DNA from: an uncultured Bacteroidales bacterium
Lineage (GTDB): Bacteria; Bacteroidota; Bacteroidia; Bacteroidales; UBA932
DNA length: 13,823 nucleotides
Assembly (NCBI GenBank): GCA_900317065.1
Contig: ONFK01000063.1
Location: 1 to 13,823 of the forward strand
Direction of reading: 5' to 3'
Position numbers and translations under genes: made by a program
Shown here: piece by piece, positions 7,032 through 13,823 of the stretch
Layout of the letters: the number at the start of each line of letters is the position of its first letter
Position numbering within the stretch: position 1 is the first letter of the stretch
Notes under the pieces: generated by a model
What the model was told of the DNA's origin: nothing
Database searches by the model: none
The model's input: only the letters and a program-made list of their open reading frames with translations

Positions 7032-7835
7032 TCAAAGAGCCAGTTTGTCCAGCACGGCACGGACGCTGCCATACTCGAGAAGGAGCTGCCTGGCTTTGTC
7101 GTAATCGCTGATTCCGGCCTCGGCCATTATCATTCGCGTACCTCTGTCGACCAGTTTCCTGTTCGTGAGTTGCATGTCCACCATATGATTCCCCTTCACA
7201 TGCCCCAGGCGTATCATGACAGAGGTGGATATCATATTGAGTATCAACTTGGTAGCGGTACCCGCCTTCATGCGGGTGCTCCCGGTGACGAACTCCGGCC
7301 CCACCACGGCGACTATAGGAATCTCCGCCTCGGCGGACACGGGGGCGTTGTCGTTGCATGTAATGCAGGCGGTGAGCATGCCCTGTTCCCTGGCCTTGCG
7401 GATGGCGCCGATGACGTATGGTGCAGAGCCCGAAGCACTGATGCCCACCACGCTGTCTTCCGGCCCGGGGCTGAAAGCCAGGATATCGTTCCATCCCTGC
7501 TCGGGATCATCTTCCGCACCTTCCACGGCCCGGCGTATGGCCCTGTCTCCTCCGGCGATGATCCCTATGAAAACGCCGTCGAGCCCGTAAGTCGGCAGGA
7601 TTTCCGAGGCGTCGGTGACGCCGAGGCGCCCGCTGGTCCCCGCTCCGATGTAAAAGACGCGCCCGCCCCTGCGCATACGCTCCACTGCACTGTCCACGAA
7701 ACGTCCGATGGCGGGAATGCATCCGGACACCACCAGGGGCACTTTGCAGTCTTCGGAGTTGATGCCCGTCAGCAGGTCTGCAGTGGACATTCTTTCCAGG
7801 CCGTCGTACAAAGAATTCTGTTCTGTCTGGTTCAT
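7032..7835 (-). CDS. murQ: N-acetylmuramic acid 6-phosphate etherase
   Basis: It cleaves the lactyl ether of MurNAc-6-phosphate to give GlcNAc-6-phosphate and D-lactate, in peptidoglycan recycling or salvage. This is a 267-residue SIS-fold protein with sugar-phosphate loops GAGTSGRLG at residues 64-72, SASGSAPYV at 133-141 and TGSTRMKAGT at 184-193. The catalytic glutamates correspond to Glu78 (TDASE) and Glu108 (GAEDD). It is slightly short of the usual 270-300 residues but complete. Its ATG overlaps the recJ stop (ATGA), so its translation may depend on ribosomes finishing recJ, which is frameshifted here. The kinase gene follows after 5 nt. No transporter or regulator of the pathway is in the window. 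Confidence 0.95.
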   Translation of the reverse strand: MNQTEQNSLYDGLERMSTADLLTGINSEDCKVPLVVSGCIPAIGRFVDSAVERMRRGGRVFYIGAGTSGRLGVTDASEILPTYGLDGVFIGIIAGGDRAIRRAVEGAEDDPEQGWNDILAFSPGPEDSVVGISASGSAPYVIGAIRKAREQGMLTACITCNDNAPVSAEAEIPIVAVVGPEFVTGSTRMKAGTATKLILNMISTSVMIRLGHVKGNHMVDMQLTNRKLVDRGTRMIMAEAGISDYDKARQLLLEYGSVRAVLDKLAL

Positions 7836-9510
7836 ATGATATCCTCGCCCTTGCGCATATCCCGGATGCGCAGCTGGGTGAAGGTGTTGCCGGCGAAGTA
7901 GTTCTCCACGATGGCGTAGCAGACGTCCACGGGATTGCCTTCCTTCACGTATTCATAGTAGTCCGCCAGATTGAATGCGATGGCCGGCACTTTGTGGTAG
8001 GGCTGGTCTTCCTGGATGAGATCGAGTTTCATGTGCGCTCCGCCCGCTCCCACGCGGCGTCCGTCGCCGGCGTCATACACGCCCTGGGTCATGAAGATGG
8101 GGTTGTGATTGCCCGGGCCGAAGGGCTGGAACTGCTTGAGTATGCGGAAGAACTTGGGGGTTATCTGCGAGAAATTCAGCTCCGAATCTATCTCCACCAC
8201 GGGCGTAAGCATGTCGGTGGTGATGTGAGCGTGAGCCCGGCGGCATAGGTGTGGCCGCCGAAGTTCTCCATAAGGTCCGCGCAGCTTTCGATGGCAGCGT
8301 AAAGGTCGAACTTGCCGGCACTGCGCGCGGACCCCGTCACGAAACCGTTGCTGCTGGTGAGCACGACGGTCGGCTTGAAGTAGGCCTCCACCAGTCGCGA
8401 GGCCACTATCCCCACGACTCCCTTGTTCCATTTGGGATTGTAAACGATGGTGACGTGCTCGCGTGCGAGACAATTGCCCGTCTCCACCATCTCCAGGGCC
8501 TCCGCTGTGATCTCGCGGTCCACATTCTTGCGCTCGTTGTTGTTGTTGTTGATCTTCTCACCCACTATCATCGCCTTTCCCGTTTCGGTCGCGGTGAGAA
8601 GTTCTACCGCCAGGCGCCCGGTTTCCATGCGGCCGGCAGCGTTTATGCGGGGGCCTATCTTGAACACGATGTCGTCGACGGTTATGTGCCCGGGCTCGAG
8701 CTTGGAGAGATTTATCATCGCGAGCAAGCCCTTGCGGGGGCTCTCGTTAAGGCGCTTGAGGCCGTAGTATGCGAGGATGCGGTTCTCCCCCACCACCGTC
8801 ACGAGGTCAGAGGCGATGCTCACTACCAGCAGGTCCAGCAGGGGGATGAGGGTCTCGAAGGGGATCTCATGCTTCTGGGCGTATGCCTGCACGAGTTTGA
8901 ATCCCACTCCGCATCCGCAGAGGTCGTCGAAGGGATAGGTATCGTCCTCGCGCTTGGGATCCAGCACGGCGATGGCCTTGGGGAGTTCGAGTTCGGGGAG
9001 ATGATGGTCGCAGATGATAACGTCCACCCCGAGGGATTTGGCGAGGTCCACCTTCTCGATGGCCTTGATGCCGCAGTCCAGGGTGATGATCAGTCCGAAT
9101 CCGTTCTCGGCGGCCCACCTGATGCCCTTGGCGGATACTCCGTACCCTTCGTCGTAACGGTCGGGGATGTAGAAGTCCACAAGGTCGGTGTATCGCTTGA
9201 TGAAGGAGTACACCAGACTCACCGCCGTCGTGCCGTCCACGTCGTAATCGCCGTAAACGAGGATTTTCTCATTGCCGGCAATTGCCTGATGCAGGCGATC
9301 CACGGCCTTGTCCATATCCTTCATGAGGAAGGGATCGTGGAGATTGTCGAGACTGGGACGGAAGAAAGCGCGGGCCTGCTCGAAGGTCTCCACGCCACGT
9401 TTGACGAGGAGTTCCGCGAGCACCTTGTCGATCCCGACCTCCGCTGCAAGGCGATTCACCTTGTCGGCCGGAGCAGGATCGCTGACCACCCATTTGCTTT
9501 CCTTGTTCAT
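7832..9510 (-). pseudogene. recJ: Single-strand DNA exonuclease RecJ, broken by a frameshifting deletion
   Basis: RecJ degrades single-stranded DNA 5' to 3' in recombination and mismatch/base-excision repair. The ATG at 9510 (MNKESKW) fits family starts better than the TTG at 9519. The first frame holds all catalytic motifs: GDYDVDG at residues 87-93, DHH at 168-170, NAAGRM at 290-295, and the DHHA1 motifs GSARSAGK at 393-400 and FGGHTYAAGL at 417-426; an AAC run encodes five Asn at 321-325. After AGLTL (8227) the frame is lost and stops at 8188. The remaining C-terminus (MLTPVVEID through QPFGPGNHNP to the end) is in another frame from 8212. Only 14 nt lie between these points, where relatives have about 24 codons, so about 58 nt seem deleted. 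The stop overlaps murQ (ATGA). It could instead be an assembly error; reinitiation at 8212 could yield a detached OB domain. Confidence 0.85.
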
Positions 9511-9516
9511 ATTATG

Positions 9517-9547
9517 CAAATTTAGCTATTCTTCCGTTATTCACAAA
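9517..9547 (-). promoter_or_regulatory. Bacteroidota-type promoter of recJ-murQ-murK
   Basis: On the minus strand TTTG (9544-9547), 19 nt, then TAAATTTG (9517-9524) match the -33/-7 consensus exactly. The -7 box ends only 6 nt before the recJ ATG at 9510, so transcription would begin at or within a few bases of the start codon, giving a leaderless or nearly leaderless mRNA. Confidence 0.7.
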
Positions 9548-9589
9548 ATTGTTTTTACCCGGGCAGCCAACTGCTTGACTATCAATATT

Positions 9590-9634
9590 TTGCTGGAAAC
9601 AAATCGGCAAAATCTGCCGATTTGTTTCCAGCAA
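9590..9634. terminator. Perfect 20-bp hairpin after trmB
   Basis: Arms 9590-9609 and 9615-9634 are exact reverse complements around a 5-nt loop (AAATC). It begins 19 nt beyond the trmB stop and ends before the recJ promoter, the position expected for a terminator of the polyprenyl synthase-to-trmB operon. No good U-run follows on the minus strand (AATATTGATAG), so it may stabilise the 3' end, or be another dispersed palindrome, rather than act as a classical terminator. Confidence 0.55.
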
Positions 9635-9653
9635 TTCTTTGAATATCAGCGAC

Positions 9654-10472
9654 TTATCTGCCCGGCTGATTCTGATGTCCGAAGGAGCGGCGGGGGCCTT
9701 CGAGTTCGCGCCAGAGGGCGGAGTCGAAGTCCTCAGGATCGCGAGGGTTCAGATAGGTCCCTTCTTTCCACGGACGGAATTCCATATAGGTGATAGGGAG
9801 GCCCATCTCCAGGAACATGGATTCATAGAAGGTATGCACCTCGCGTACCTCGGGAGGAAGGGGCATAGTACTTTGCCCCTGACCGTCGCCGTAAAGATCG
9901 GTGGTTTCGGCGAGGACGGGCAGGCCGTTCACATTCGCTACGGCACGGGTGTACTCGAAGAGGAAGCGGCTGTCGGTCTTGAGATGGATGATTCCGTCCG
10001 GCTTCAGGAAACTGCGGTAGCGATCCAGGAACATCGCGGATGACAGACGCTTGTTCTCGCTGGCACGCAGCTGGGGATCGGAAAAAGTCAGCCAGATTTC
10101 CGAAACCTCGCCGGGTCCGAAGAAAGCGGTGATGAACTCGATGCGCGTGCGGAGAAATGCCACGTTCGGCAGTCCTTCCGCCGTAGCGGTCTTTGCTCCG
10201 CGCCAGAGACGAGCACCCTTGATGTCGACGCCTATGTAGTTTTTGTCGGGATTGCGGCGTGCAAGTTCCAGGGTGTACTCCCCCTTGCCACAGCCGAGTT
10301 CGAGCACTATGTCGCCCTGATGCCCGCCGAACATCTGCTCGATCCAATGCCCTTTGACAGGGTGGTCGGTGAGATTGGCGTATCCCTTCGAGAGCACCTG
10401 CTCTGCGGATGGCTGGAGCAGGCAGCGGAAAGTCTCGTTTTCGGCGAATTTGCGGAGTTTATCGTGTCCCAT
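9654..10472 (-). CDS. trmB: tRNA (guanine-N7)-methyltransferase TrmB
   Basis: It methylates N7 of guanosine 46 in the tRNA variable loop using S-adenosylmethionine. It is a Rossmann-fold methyltransferase with motif I LELGCGKGEYT at residues 57-67, GVDIKG at 81-86 (ribose-binding acidic residue), and TrmB's WLTFSDPQ at 127-134, the counterpart of the PDPWPK signature. The conserved HLKTDS segment and the C-terminal MEFRPWKEGTYLNP follow. The 272-residue length is a little above the E. coli enzyme because of the C-terminal end. The start at 10472 overlaps the gldH-like stop by 14 nt in another frame. It is the last gene before a strong hairpin. The product is cytoplasmic. Confidence 0.95.
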   Translation of the reverse strand: MGHDKLRKFAENETFRCLLQPSAEQVLSKGYANLTDHPVKGHWIEQMFGGHQGDIVLELGCGKGEYTLELARRNPDKNYIGVDIKGARLWRGAKTATAEGLPNVAFLRTRIEFITAFFGPGEVSEIWLTFSDPQLRASENKRLSSAMFLDRYRSFLKPDGIIHLKTDSRFLFEYTRAVANVNGLPVLAETTDLYGDGQGQSTMPLPPEVREVHTFYESMFLEMGLPITYMEFRPWKEGTYLNPRDPEDFDSALWRELEGPRRSFGHQNQPGR

Positions 10473-11184
10473 CGTTTCGTTTGCAGATTATGCCGAGGCC
10501 GCGGAAGGACCCGGGCGGATTGACCGGTTTGATTTTCAGTATGATGCGCGGGGCCGGAGTGGCATGTGTGCCGCCCGGGATGCCGGCGGTGTCCTGCGAC
10601 GCGCAGGGTTCCGGGACATTCCCGAGAGCAAGCCCATTGCGGTACAGCACCCGGTATTCCCCAGCCGGGAACCAGACACTTTCTTCATGAATGATTCGAG
10701 GCCCCGGCGCCGACCTGCCGCATAAAACGCCATTATTGCTGCAGGTCGTGTCTATTTTGGTGGTATCTGCAGCATTTTGGGGCATATTTGCGCCAGGTCC
10801 CCCGTTTTCGGAGGGGACCTGCGGCATTTCAGACGAAAAATGCGACAGGTCTCCGGAAGGAAGTCCCAGCCAGAGGATGTCCAGCTGAAGGGCATTCTCC
10901 AGGGGGGCGGTATAGAGGGAGATGTCGAAGGTCGGGGCAGGTGCCGCGGCGGCAGCGGAAGCCGTGTGAGCCGTGGTATTCACGGAGGAAGCGGAGGTGA
11001 GGATGGTGGCGGGGATGGCGAATTCATAAACGCCATCACGGGCATTTTCCGCCTTTATAAACTGCTCGTACGATGCCGGTCGGCTGCATGCTGCCAGCGC
11101 CAGCATCACGACGGCCGAAAAAAACGGTCGCAGAATCCTCGCAAAGTGCTCCCGGTCGGTAAATTTTTGTAGGACTGGGAGCAT
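10459..11184 (-). CDS. gldH: GldH-like lipoprotein with repeat-derived insertions
   Basis: This is a predicted lipoprotein of 241 residues. From the ATG at 11184 there is a basic n-region, a hydrophobic core FFSAVVMLALAA at 21-32 and lipobox Cys33, so it should be exported and lipidated. Core segments resemble the GldH family: YEQFIKAENARDGVYEFAIPA at 39-59, FDISLYT...LQLDILWLGLPSGD, ESVWFPAGEYRVLYRNGL, and a C-terminal PVNPPGSFRGLGIICKRNDGT. GldH normally has about 150-170 residues; the extra is Ala/Ser/Pro/Gly-rich at 63-86, 117-165 and 186-212, the middle one over DNA hairpins. GldH belongs to the Bacteroidota gliding/type IX system, but Bacteroidales keep homologs without gliding. The frame is open back to an ATG at 11433 overlapping the ricT stop (324 residues); I prefer 11184 because a signal peptide must be N-terminal. 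The operon position after ricT supports the family; identity is moderate. Confidence 0.55.
   Translation of the reverse strand: MLPVLQKFTDREHFARILRPFFSAVVMLALAACSRPASYEQFIKAENARDGVYEFAIPATILTSASSVNTTAHTASAAAAAPAPTFDISLYTAPLENALQLDILWLGLPSGDLSHFSSEMPQVPSENGGPGANMPQNAADTTKIDTTCSNNGVLCGRSAPGPRIIHEESVWFPAGEYRVLYRNGLALGNVPEPCASQDTAGIPGGTHATPAPRIILKIKPVNPPGSFRGLGIICKRNDGTR
10711..10821. repeat. Two hairpins inside the gldH-like coding sequence
   Basis: CGACCTGCCGCA (10711-10722) pairs with TGCTGCAGGTCG (10737-10748), 11 of 12 positions. CAGGTCCCC (10794-10802) pairs perfectly with GGGGACCTG (10813-10821). A weaker GCATTT/AAATGC stem follows near 10825-10842. They underlie residues 117-165, a low-complexity Pro/Asn/Gly stretch that I cannot match to the GldH fold, so they look like in-frame insertions. 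Confidence 0.55.
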
Positions 11185-11234
11185 TTTCGGCCTTTTTTGC
11201 TCCCGGTCGGTCATTTCCTGTAGGACCGGGAGCA
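11147..11234. repeat. Two tandem copies of a 37-bp palindromic repeat
   Basis: Copies at 11147-11183 and 11198-11234 both begin TGCTCCCGGTCGGT and end GGGAGCA. The outer 11 bp of the right copy form a perfect inverted repeat (TGCTCCCGGTC/GACCGGGAGCA); the left copy has one G-T pair. Their starts are 51 nt apart, so they keep one reading frame on the minus strand (LPVLQEMTDRE and LPVLQKFTDRE). The preferred ATG of the gldH-like gene (11184) lies at the edge of the left copy. Confidence 0.8.
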
Positions 11235-11402
11235 CTCCGGCAGCCGCAGGGAATCCTGACGGAGCTGCGGCATGAACTTCAGCCGGCAGGGTGCGGGAGC
11301 GTTGCGATGGCTGACCGGAGCTTTTCCGGCTGAGCCTTTTTTCGGCGAAGACGGGAATGACTCCGGCAGCCGCAGGGAATCCTGACGGCGCTGCGGCAAG
11401 AA
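11234..11402. repeat. Two direct copies of a 43-bp palindrome-bearing repeat
   Basis: Copies at 11234-11276 and 11360-11402 differ at only two of 43 positions. Each holds a 7-bp stem GCCGCAG/CTGCGGC with a nested CAGG/CCTG. The copies start 126 nt apart, a multiple of three, and both read AAPSGFPAAAGV in the frame of the gldH-like gene. With the adjacent 37-bp repeats they fill most of the stretch between the ricT stop and the signal peptide of the lipoprotein. Confidence 0.85.
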
Positions 11403-11429
11403 TATCCGCACCGGAACTATGACGCGCTA

Positions 11430-12560
11430 TCATTTCCGGCCGCCCTTCTTGCGACGCTTCCCCTTCTTGCGGGGAGCATCGAAACGCGAAATACTGTCGT
11501 CGCCGACGGCCGTGACAAACTCGGGAACGGACGGCTCGGGATCCGACTTGAGCGACTCCGGCTTCACACCGTTACGGTTCATCTTGATAATCTCCCGCAC
11601 ATCAGCCGCATCCAGCGCATAAAGATCGGCGTCCGAATGCTTGTCGTACGAGAAATACATGACCTCCTTGAGAATGTCGGTCTTGCGCAGATAGGCAAAG
11701 CCGTCCTCGAACTCCAGAGGCTCCGCCACACGCGGAATGCGGCTCTGGGCATCCTGATACACGGCGACTTCGTAATTCAGGCAGCACTTCAGTTTGCCGC
11801 ACTGCCCCGCCAGCTTCTGCGGATTAAGCGACAGATCCTGCACGCGCGCAGCCGCAGTGGAGATACTCTTGAAATTGGTGATGTAACGAGCACAGCAAAG
11901 CTCCCGTCCGCAGACGCCTAGACCGCCGATGAGACCGGCCTCCTGACGCGCCCCGATCTGCTTCATCTCTATACGGATGCGGAACTCCTCGGCAAAGACC
12001 TTGATCAGCTGGCGGAAATCCACGCGCCCGTCGGCGATGTAATAGAAGATGGCCTTGCTGCCGTCCCCCTGGAACTCAACGTCGCCAATCTTCATCTCCA
12101 GCCCCATCTCCGCAGCGATGCGGCGCGCCTGGATCATGGTATCCTGCTCGCGGGCGATTGCCTCCTGCCACTTTTCGATGTCGTTCTGCTTGGCCTTGCG
12201 GTATATCTTCTTCAGTTCCACGACGGAAGGATCTACACCCTTGCACTTGAGCTGACGCCCCACCAGAGGCCCCTCGAGAGTGACAATGCCGAGATCGCAG
12301 CCGGTCGTCGCCTCGACGATGACCATGTCGCCGAGCTTGACGTTCTGCCCGGAGGCATTGCGGTAGAAACCCTTGCGGGTATTCTTGAAACGCACCTCGA
12401 AGATGTCCTTGAAACTCTGGTCCGGAATGCCGGCCAGATAGTTGTGGTCGCGGAGCTTGCAGCAGCCCTCGCGGTATGTGAAATGTTCCTCCCCGGTGGT
12501 GAGGTCCGTAGTGCAGACGCATCCCCGGTTGCAGTCCATCCTTATGCTTTCGTTATCCAT
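11430..12560 (-). CDS. ricT: PSP1 domain protein (RicT/YaaT family)
   Basis: A 376-residue PSP1 protein. In Bacillus the homolog RicT (YaaT) forms a complex with two small partners, carries Fe-S clusters, and affects RNase Y-dependent RNA processing and phosphorelay; the Bacteroidota role is not well defined. The PSP1 core spans roughly residues 50-280, with the cysteine signature CGRELCC at 217-223 and CGKLKCC at 254-260, probable metal or Fe-S ligands. The N-terminus adds C10, C14, C16, C33 and C34. The C-terminus ends in a basic tail (RKKGKRRKKGGRK) suited to nucleic-acid binding. It starts 4 nt after the holB stop, and its own stop overlaps an ATG (ATGA at 11430-11433). This is the usual Bacteroidota order: holB, PSP1 gene, gldH. 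Confidence 0.9.
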   Translation of the reverse strand: MDNESIRMDCNRGCVCTTDLTTGEEHFTYREGCCKLRDHNYLAGIPDQSFKDIFEVRFKNTRKGFYRNASGQNVKLGDMVIVEATTGCDLGIVTLEGPLVGRQLKCKGVDPSVVELKKIYRKAKQNDIEKWQEAIAREQDTMIQARRIAAEMGLEMKIGDVEFQGDGSKAIFYYIADGRVDFRQLIKVFAEEFRIRIEMKQIGARQEAGLIGGLGVCGRELCCARYITNFKSISTAAARVQDLSLNPQKLAGQCGKLKCCLNYEVAVYQDAQSRIPRVAEPLEFEDGFAYLRKTDILKEVMYFSYDKHSDADLYALDAADVREIIKMNRNGVKPESLKSDPEPSVPEFVTAVGDDSISRFDAPRKKGKRRKKGGRK

Positions 12561-12564
12561 AAAA

Positions 12565-13497
12565 CTATATATTGACGTAAATCCTGTTCACGAAGTCCGT
12601 GAAAAGGATTCTCTGGTTCACATTCCTTCCAATCAGGGCGGATGCCTTGTCCAGGGCCTCCAGCGCCTTGCGCGGGAAACTCTTCTTGCAGGCGGCGGCC
12701 CATTCGCGCGCCTGGGCGTCGTCTCCCGCAAGCTGAGGCAGCCCCTGCTGCACGAGGAAGACGCGCCGCATCTTCTCGGCGGCATAGCGGCAGAAAGCAC
12801 GCATGCTGTCGCGCGAAGGCAGCTCCGCGAGCTGTTCGCCCACCTCCAGCGCCGCGGAGAGATTCCTCGAAATCGCGGCCTGCATCAGCTCCGCCAGCAG
12901 CCCGCCGTCGTCGTAGCGGAGAGTGACCTCGGAGGCGTCCGTGCCCGAATCCACACGGAAGAGCTGGCAGCGCGAAAGGATGGTGGGCAGCAGCCTCTCC
13001 GGCGCGTGCGTCACCATCAGGAACAACGTCTGCTGCGGCGGCTCCTCCAGGATCTTCAGCAGTTTGTTCGCAGCCACGGAATTCATCTTTTCGGGCAGAT
13101 AGATGAGGACGGTGGTGTAGCCGCCCTCGAGGGAGTACTGGCTGAGCATGCGCAGCATGGCGTTCGCCTCCTTCACCGCAATCACCGTGTTCTTGCCCTC
13201 GAAGCCCAGGGCCTCGTAGAGATCCCCCTCGCTGAAGGCGGGATTCTCCTGCACCAGCGCACGCCACTCCCTGGCATACTGCTCCGACACGGAATCCCCC
13301 GCCTGCACCAGCGGAAAGATGAAATGTATGTCCGGATGTATCATCTTCGCCACCCTGGGATTGCCGCCGTAGAGGTGCTGCAGGAACTGCATCGCGACGG
13401 CTACGCCTCCTCCCCCGTCATCCTCGTGCAGGAGAAGGGCGTGGGGAACGCGGCCGCTGTCTACCATACGGCACAGGGTGTCGAGAATTCCGCTCAT
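12565..13497 (-). CDS. holB: DNA polymerase III delta' subunit
   Basis: It is part of the clamp loader that places the beta clamp on primed DNA. The 310-residue protein follows the delta' pattern: HPDIHFI at 54-60, IAVKEANAMLRMLS at 106-119, a sensor/helix region AANKLLKILEEPP at 142-154, TLFLMVTH at 157-164 and the SRC motif ILSRCQ at 173-178. The P-loop position reads HEDDGGGGVA without a lysine, so it should not bind ATP, as is normal for delta'. The zinc cysteines of E. coli delta' are absent, which is common outside Proteobacteria. The ATG overlaps the preceding polyprenyl synthase stop (ATGA), and ricT follows after 4 nt, so this is a tight operon. Confidence 0.93.
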   Translation of the reverse strand: MSGILDTLCRMVDSGRVPHALLLHEDDGGGGVAVAMQFLQHLYGGNPRVAKMIHPDIHFIFPLVQAGDSVSEQYAREWRALVQENPAFSEGDLYEALGFEGKNTVIAVKEANAMLRMLSQYSLEGGYTTVLIYLPEKMNSVAANKLLKILEEPPQQTLFLMVTHAPERLLPTILSRCQLFRVDSGTDASEVTLRYDDGGLLAELMQAAISRNLSAALEVGEQLAELPSRDSMRAFCRYAAEKMRRVFLVQQGLPQLAGDDAQAREWAAACKKSFPRKALEALDKASALIGRNVNQRILFTDFVNRIYVNI

Positions 13498-13823
13498 TTT
13501 ATCCGGACTGCGTTGTCTTCAGCTATGTAGGCGAGAATCTCCCGCTCCCGGCAGTCGGGAAAGACTTCCAGGGCCTGCAGGGCCTCCGCCACATAGGCGT
13601 TAAGTTTCTCTTCGGCATACTCCACGCCGCCCTCCGAGAGCACGAAACGGCGGATCTGCCCGCAGTACTCCGGATGCGTGGGGATGTCGTGTATCTTCTT
13701 CCGCCACTGCGCCTCGTCGGCCGACGCCGACAGCGCTCCCAGCAGCGGCAGGGTGATTTTCTGCTCCTGGAGATCCACCCCTACGGGCTTGCCCGTCTTT
13801 TCGTCTCCGGAGTAATCCAGGAT
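13494..13823 (-). CDS. Polyprenyl diphosphate synthase, C-terminal part (cut by window edge)
   Basis: Trans-prenyltransferases extend allylic diphosphates with isopentenyl diphosphate, giving for example the side chain of menaquinone. Only the last 109 residues are visible. They begin ILDYSGDEKTGKPVG, the end of the second Asp-rich motif (DDxxDYxGD), followed by GVDLQEQKITLPLLGAL, the typical DLxExKxTLP helix of octaprenyl/heptaprenyl synthases. The frame is open to the window edge with no start, so the gene continues outside. Chain length cannot be told because the first Asp motif is not visible. It shares an ATGA overlap with holB. Confidence 0.9.
   Translation of the reverse strand: MLDYSGDEKTGKPVGVDLQEQKITLPLLGALSASADEAQWRKKIHDIPTHPEYCGQIRRFVLSEGGVEYAEEKLNAYVAEALQALEVFPDCREREILAYIAEDNAVRIK

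Noticed and set aside
7027..7494. 441-residue version of the sugar kinase
   Set aside because: The added N-terminus is Arg/Gly/His-rich shadow sequence of murQ; the kinase motif begins right after the ATG at 7026.
8251..9525. 424-codon open frame antisense to recJ
   Set aside because: It is complementary to well-conserved RecJ motifs, shows no recognisable domain, and is not expected to be coding.
11147..11402. CRISPR array
   Set aside because: Only two copies each of two different palindromic repeats, with no regular spacers and no cas genes.
12565..13497. Missing P-loop lysine and zinc cysteines in HolB as an oddity
   Set aside because: Delta' subunits often lack ATP binding, and zinc ligands are often missing outside Proteobacteria.
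12442..13530. 362-codon open frame antisense to holB and ricT
   Set aside because: It spans two real genes and their junction on the other strand; no domain is recognisable.

Overview
The window looks like a chromosomal housekeeping region of a G+C-rich member of the Bacteroidota, most likely an uncultured Bacteroidales. The reasons are: a GldH-like lipoprotein beside a PSP1/RicT protein, HolB and TrmB; an RluB-type synthase with a Gly/Arg/Lys-rich repetitive leader; a long ParC-type subunit with acidic ends; two promoters matching the Bacteroidota pattern TTTG-N19-TAnnTTTG; and the lack of Shine-Dalgarno sequences. No finer placement is justified.

Layout. The left part (2-5378) is read rightward: an RluB-like pseudouridine synthase (its start lies outside the window), era, a ParC/GyrA-type topoisomerase subunit and aroK. 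These genes overlap by 1 nt or are separated by 27 nt, so they are probably one transcript. Everything from 5392 to the right end is read leftward. In transcription order: the 3' end of a polyprenyl diphosphate synthase, holB, ricT/PSP1, a gldH-like lipoprotein and trmB (one tight operon ending near a 20-bp hairpin). Next come recJ, murQ and a BadF-family sugar kinase (a second operon with its own promoter at 9517-9547), and finally a RHH/PIN toxin-antitoxin pair with its own promoter and a palindromic operator. The toxin-antitoxin pair ends 13 nt from the convergent aroK stop.

How the genes work together. Era and RluB act on ribosomes, TrmB on tRNA, and HolB, RecJ and ParC on DNA replication, repair and topology. 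AroK belongs to aromatic amino-acid synthesis. The kinase plus MurQ form a MurNAc salvage module (MurNAc to MurNAc-6-P to GlcNAc-6-P).

What stands out. (1) aroK carries an in-frame insertion of about 120 nt bounded by 29/30-nt inverted arms, adding about 40 residues just before the GGG loop. It resembles the Rickettsia palindromic elements in behaviour. (2) The 5' part and the body of the gldH-like gene hold several palindromic repeats. The duplicated ones are spaced by multiples of three, so one reading frame stays open through all of them. (3) recJ is broken by a frameshift at about 8213-8232, where roughly 58 nt appear to be missing. Together (1) and (2) suggest a family of small palindromic elements that spread inside coding sequence in this lineage. 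No stretch over 300 bases lacks a gene.
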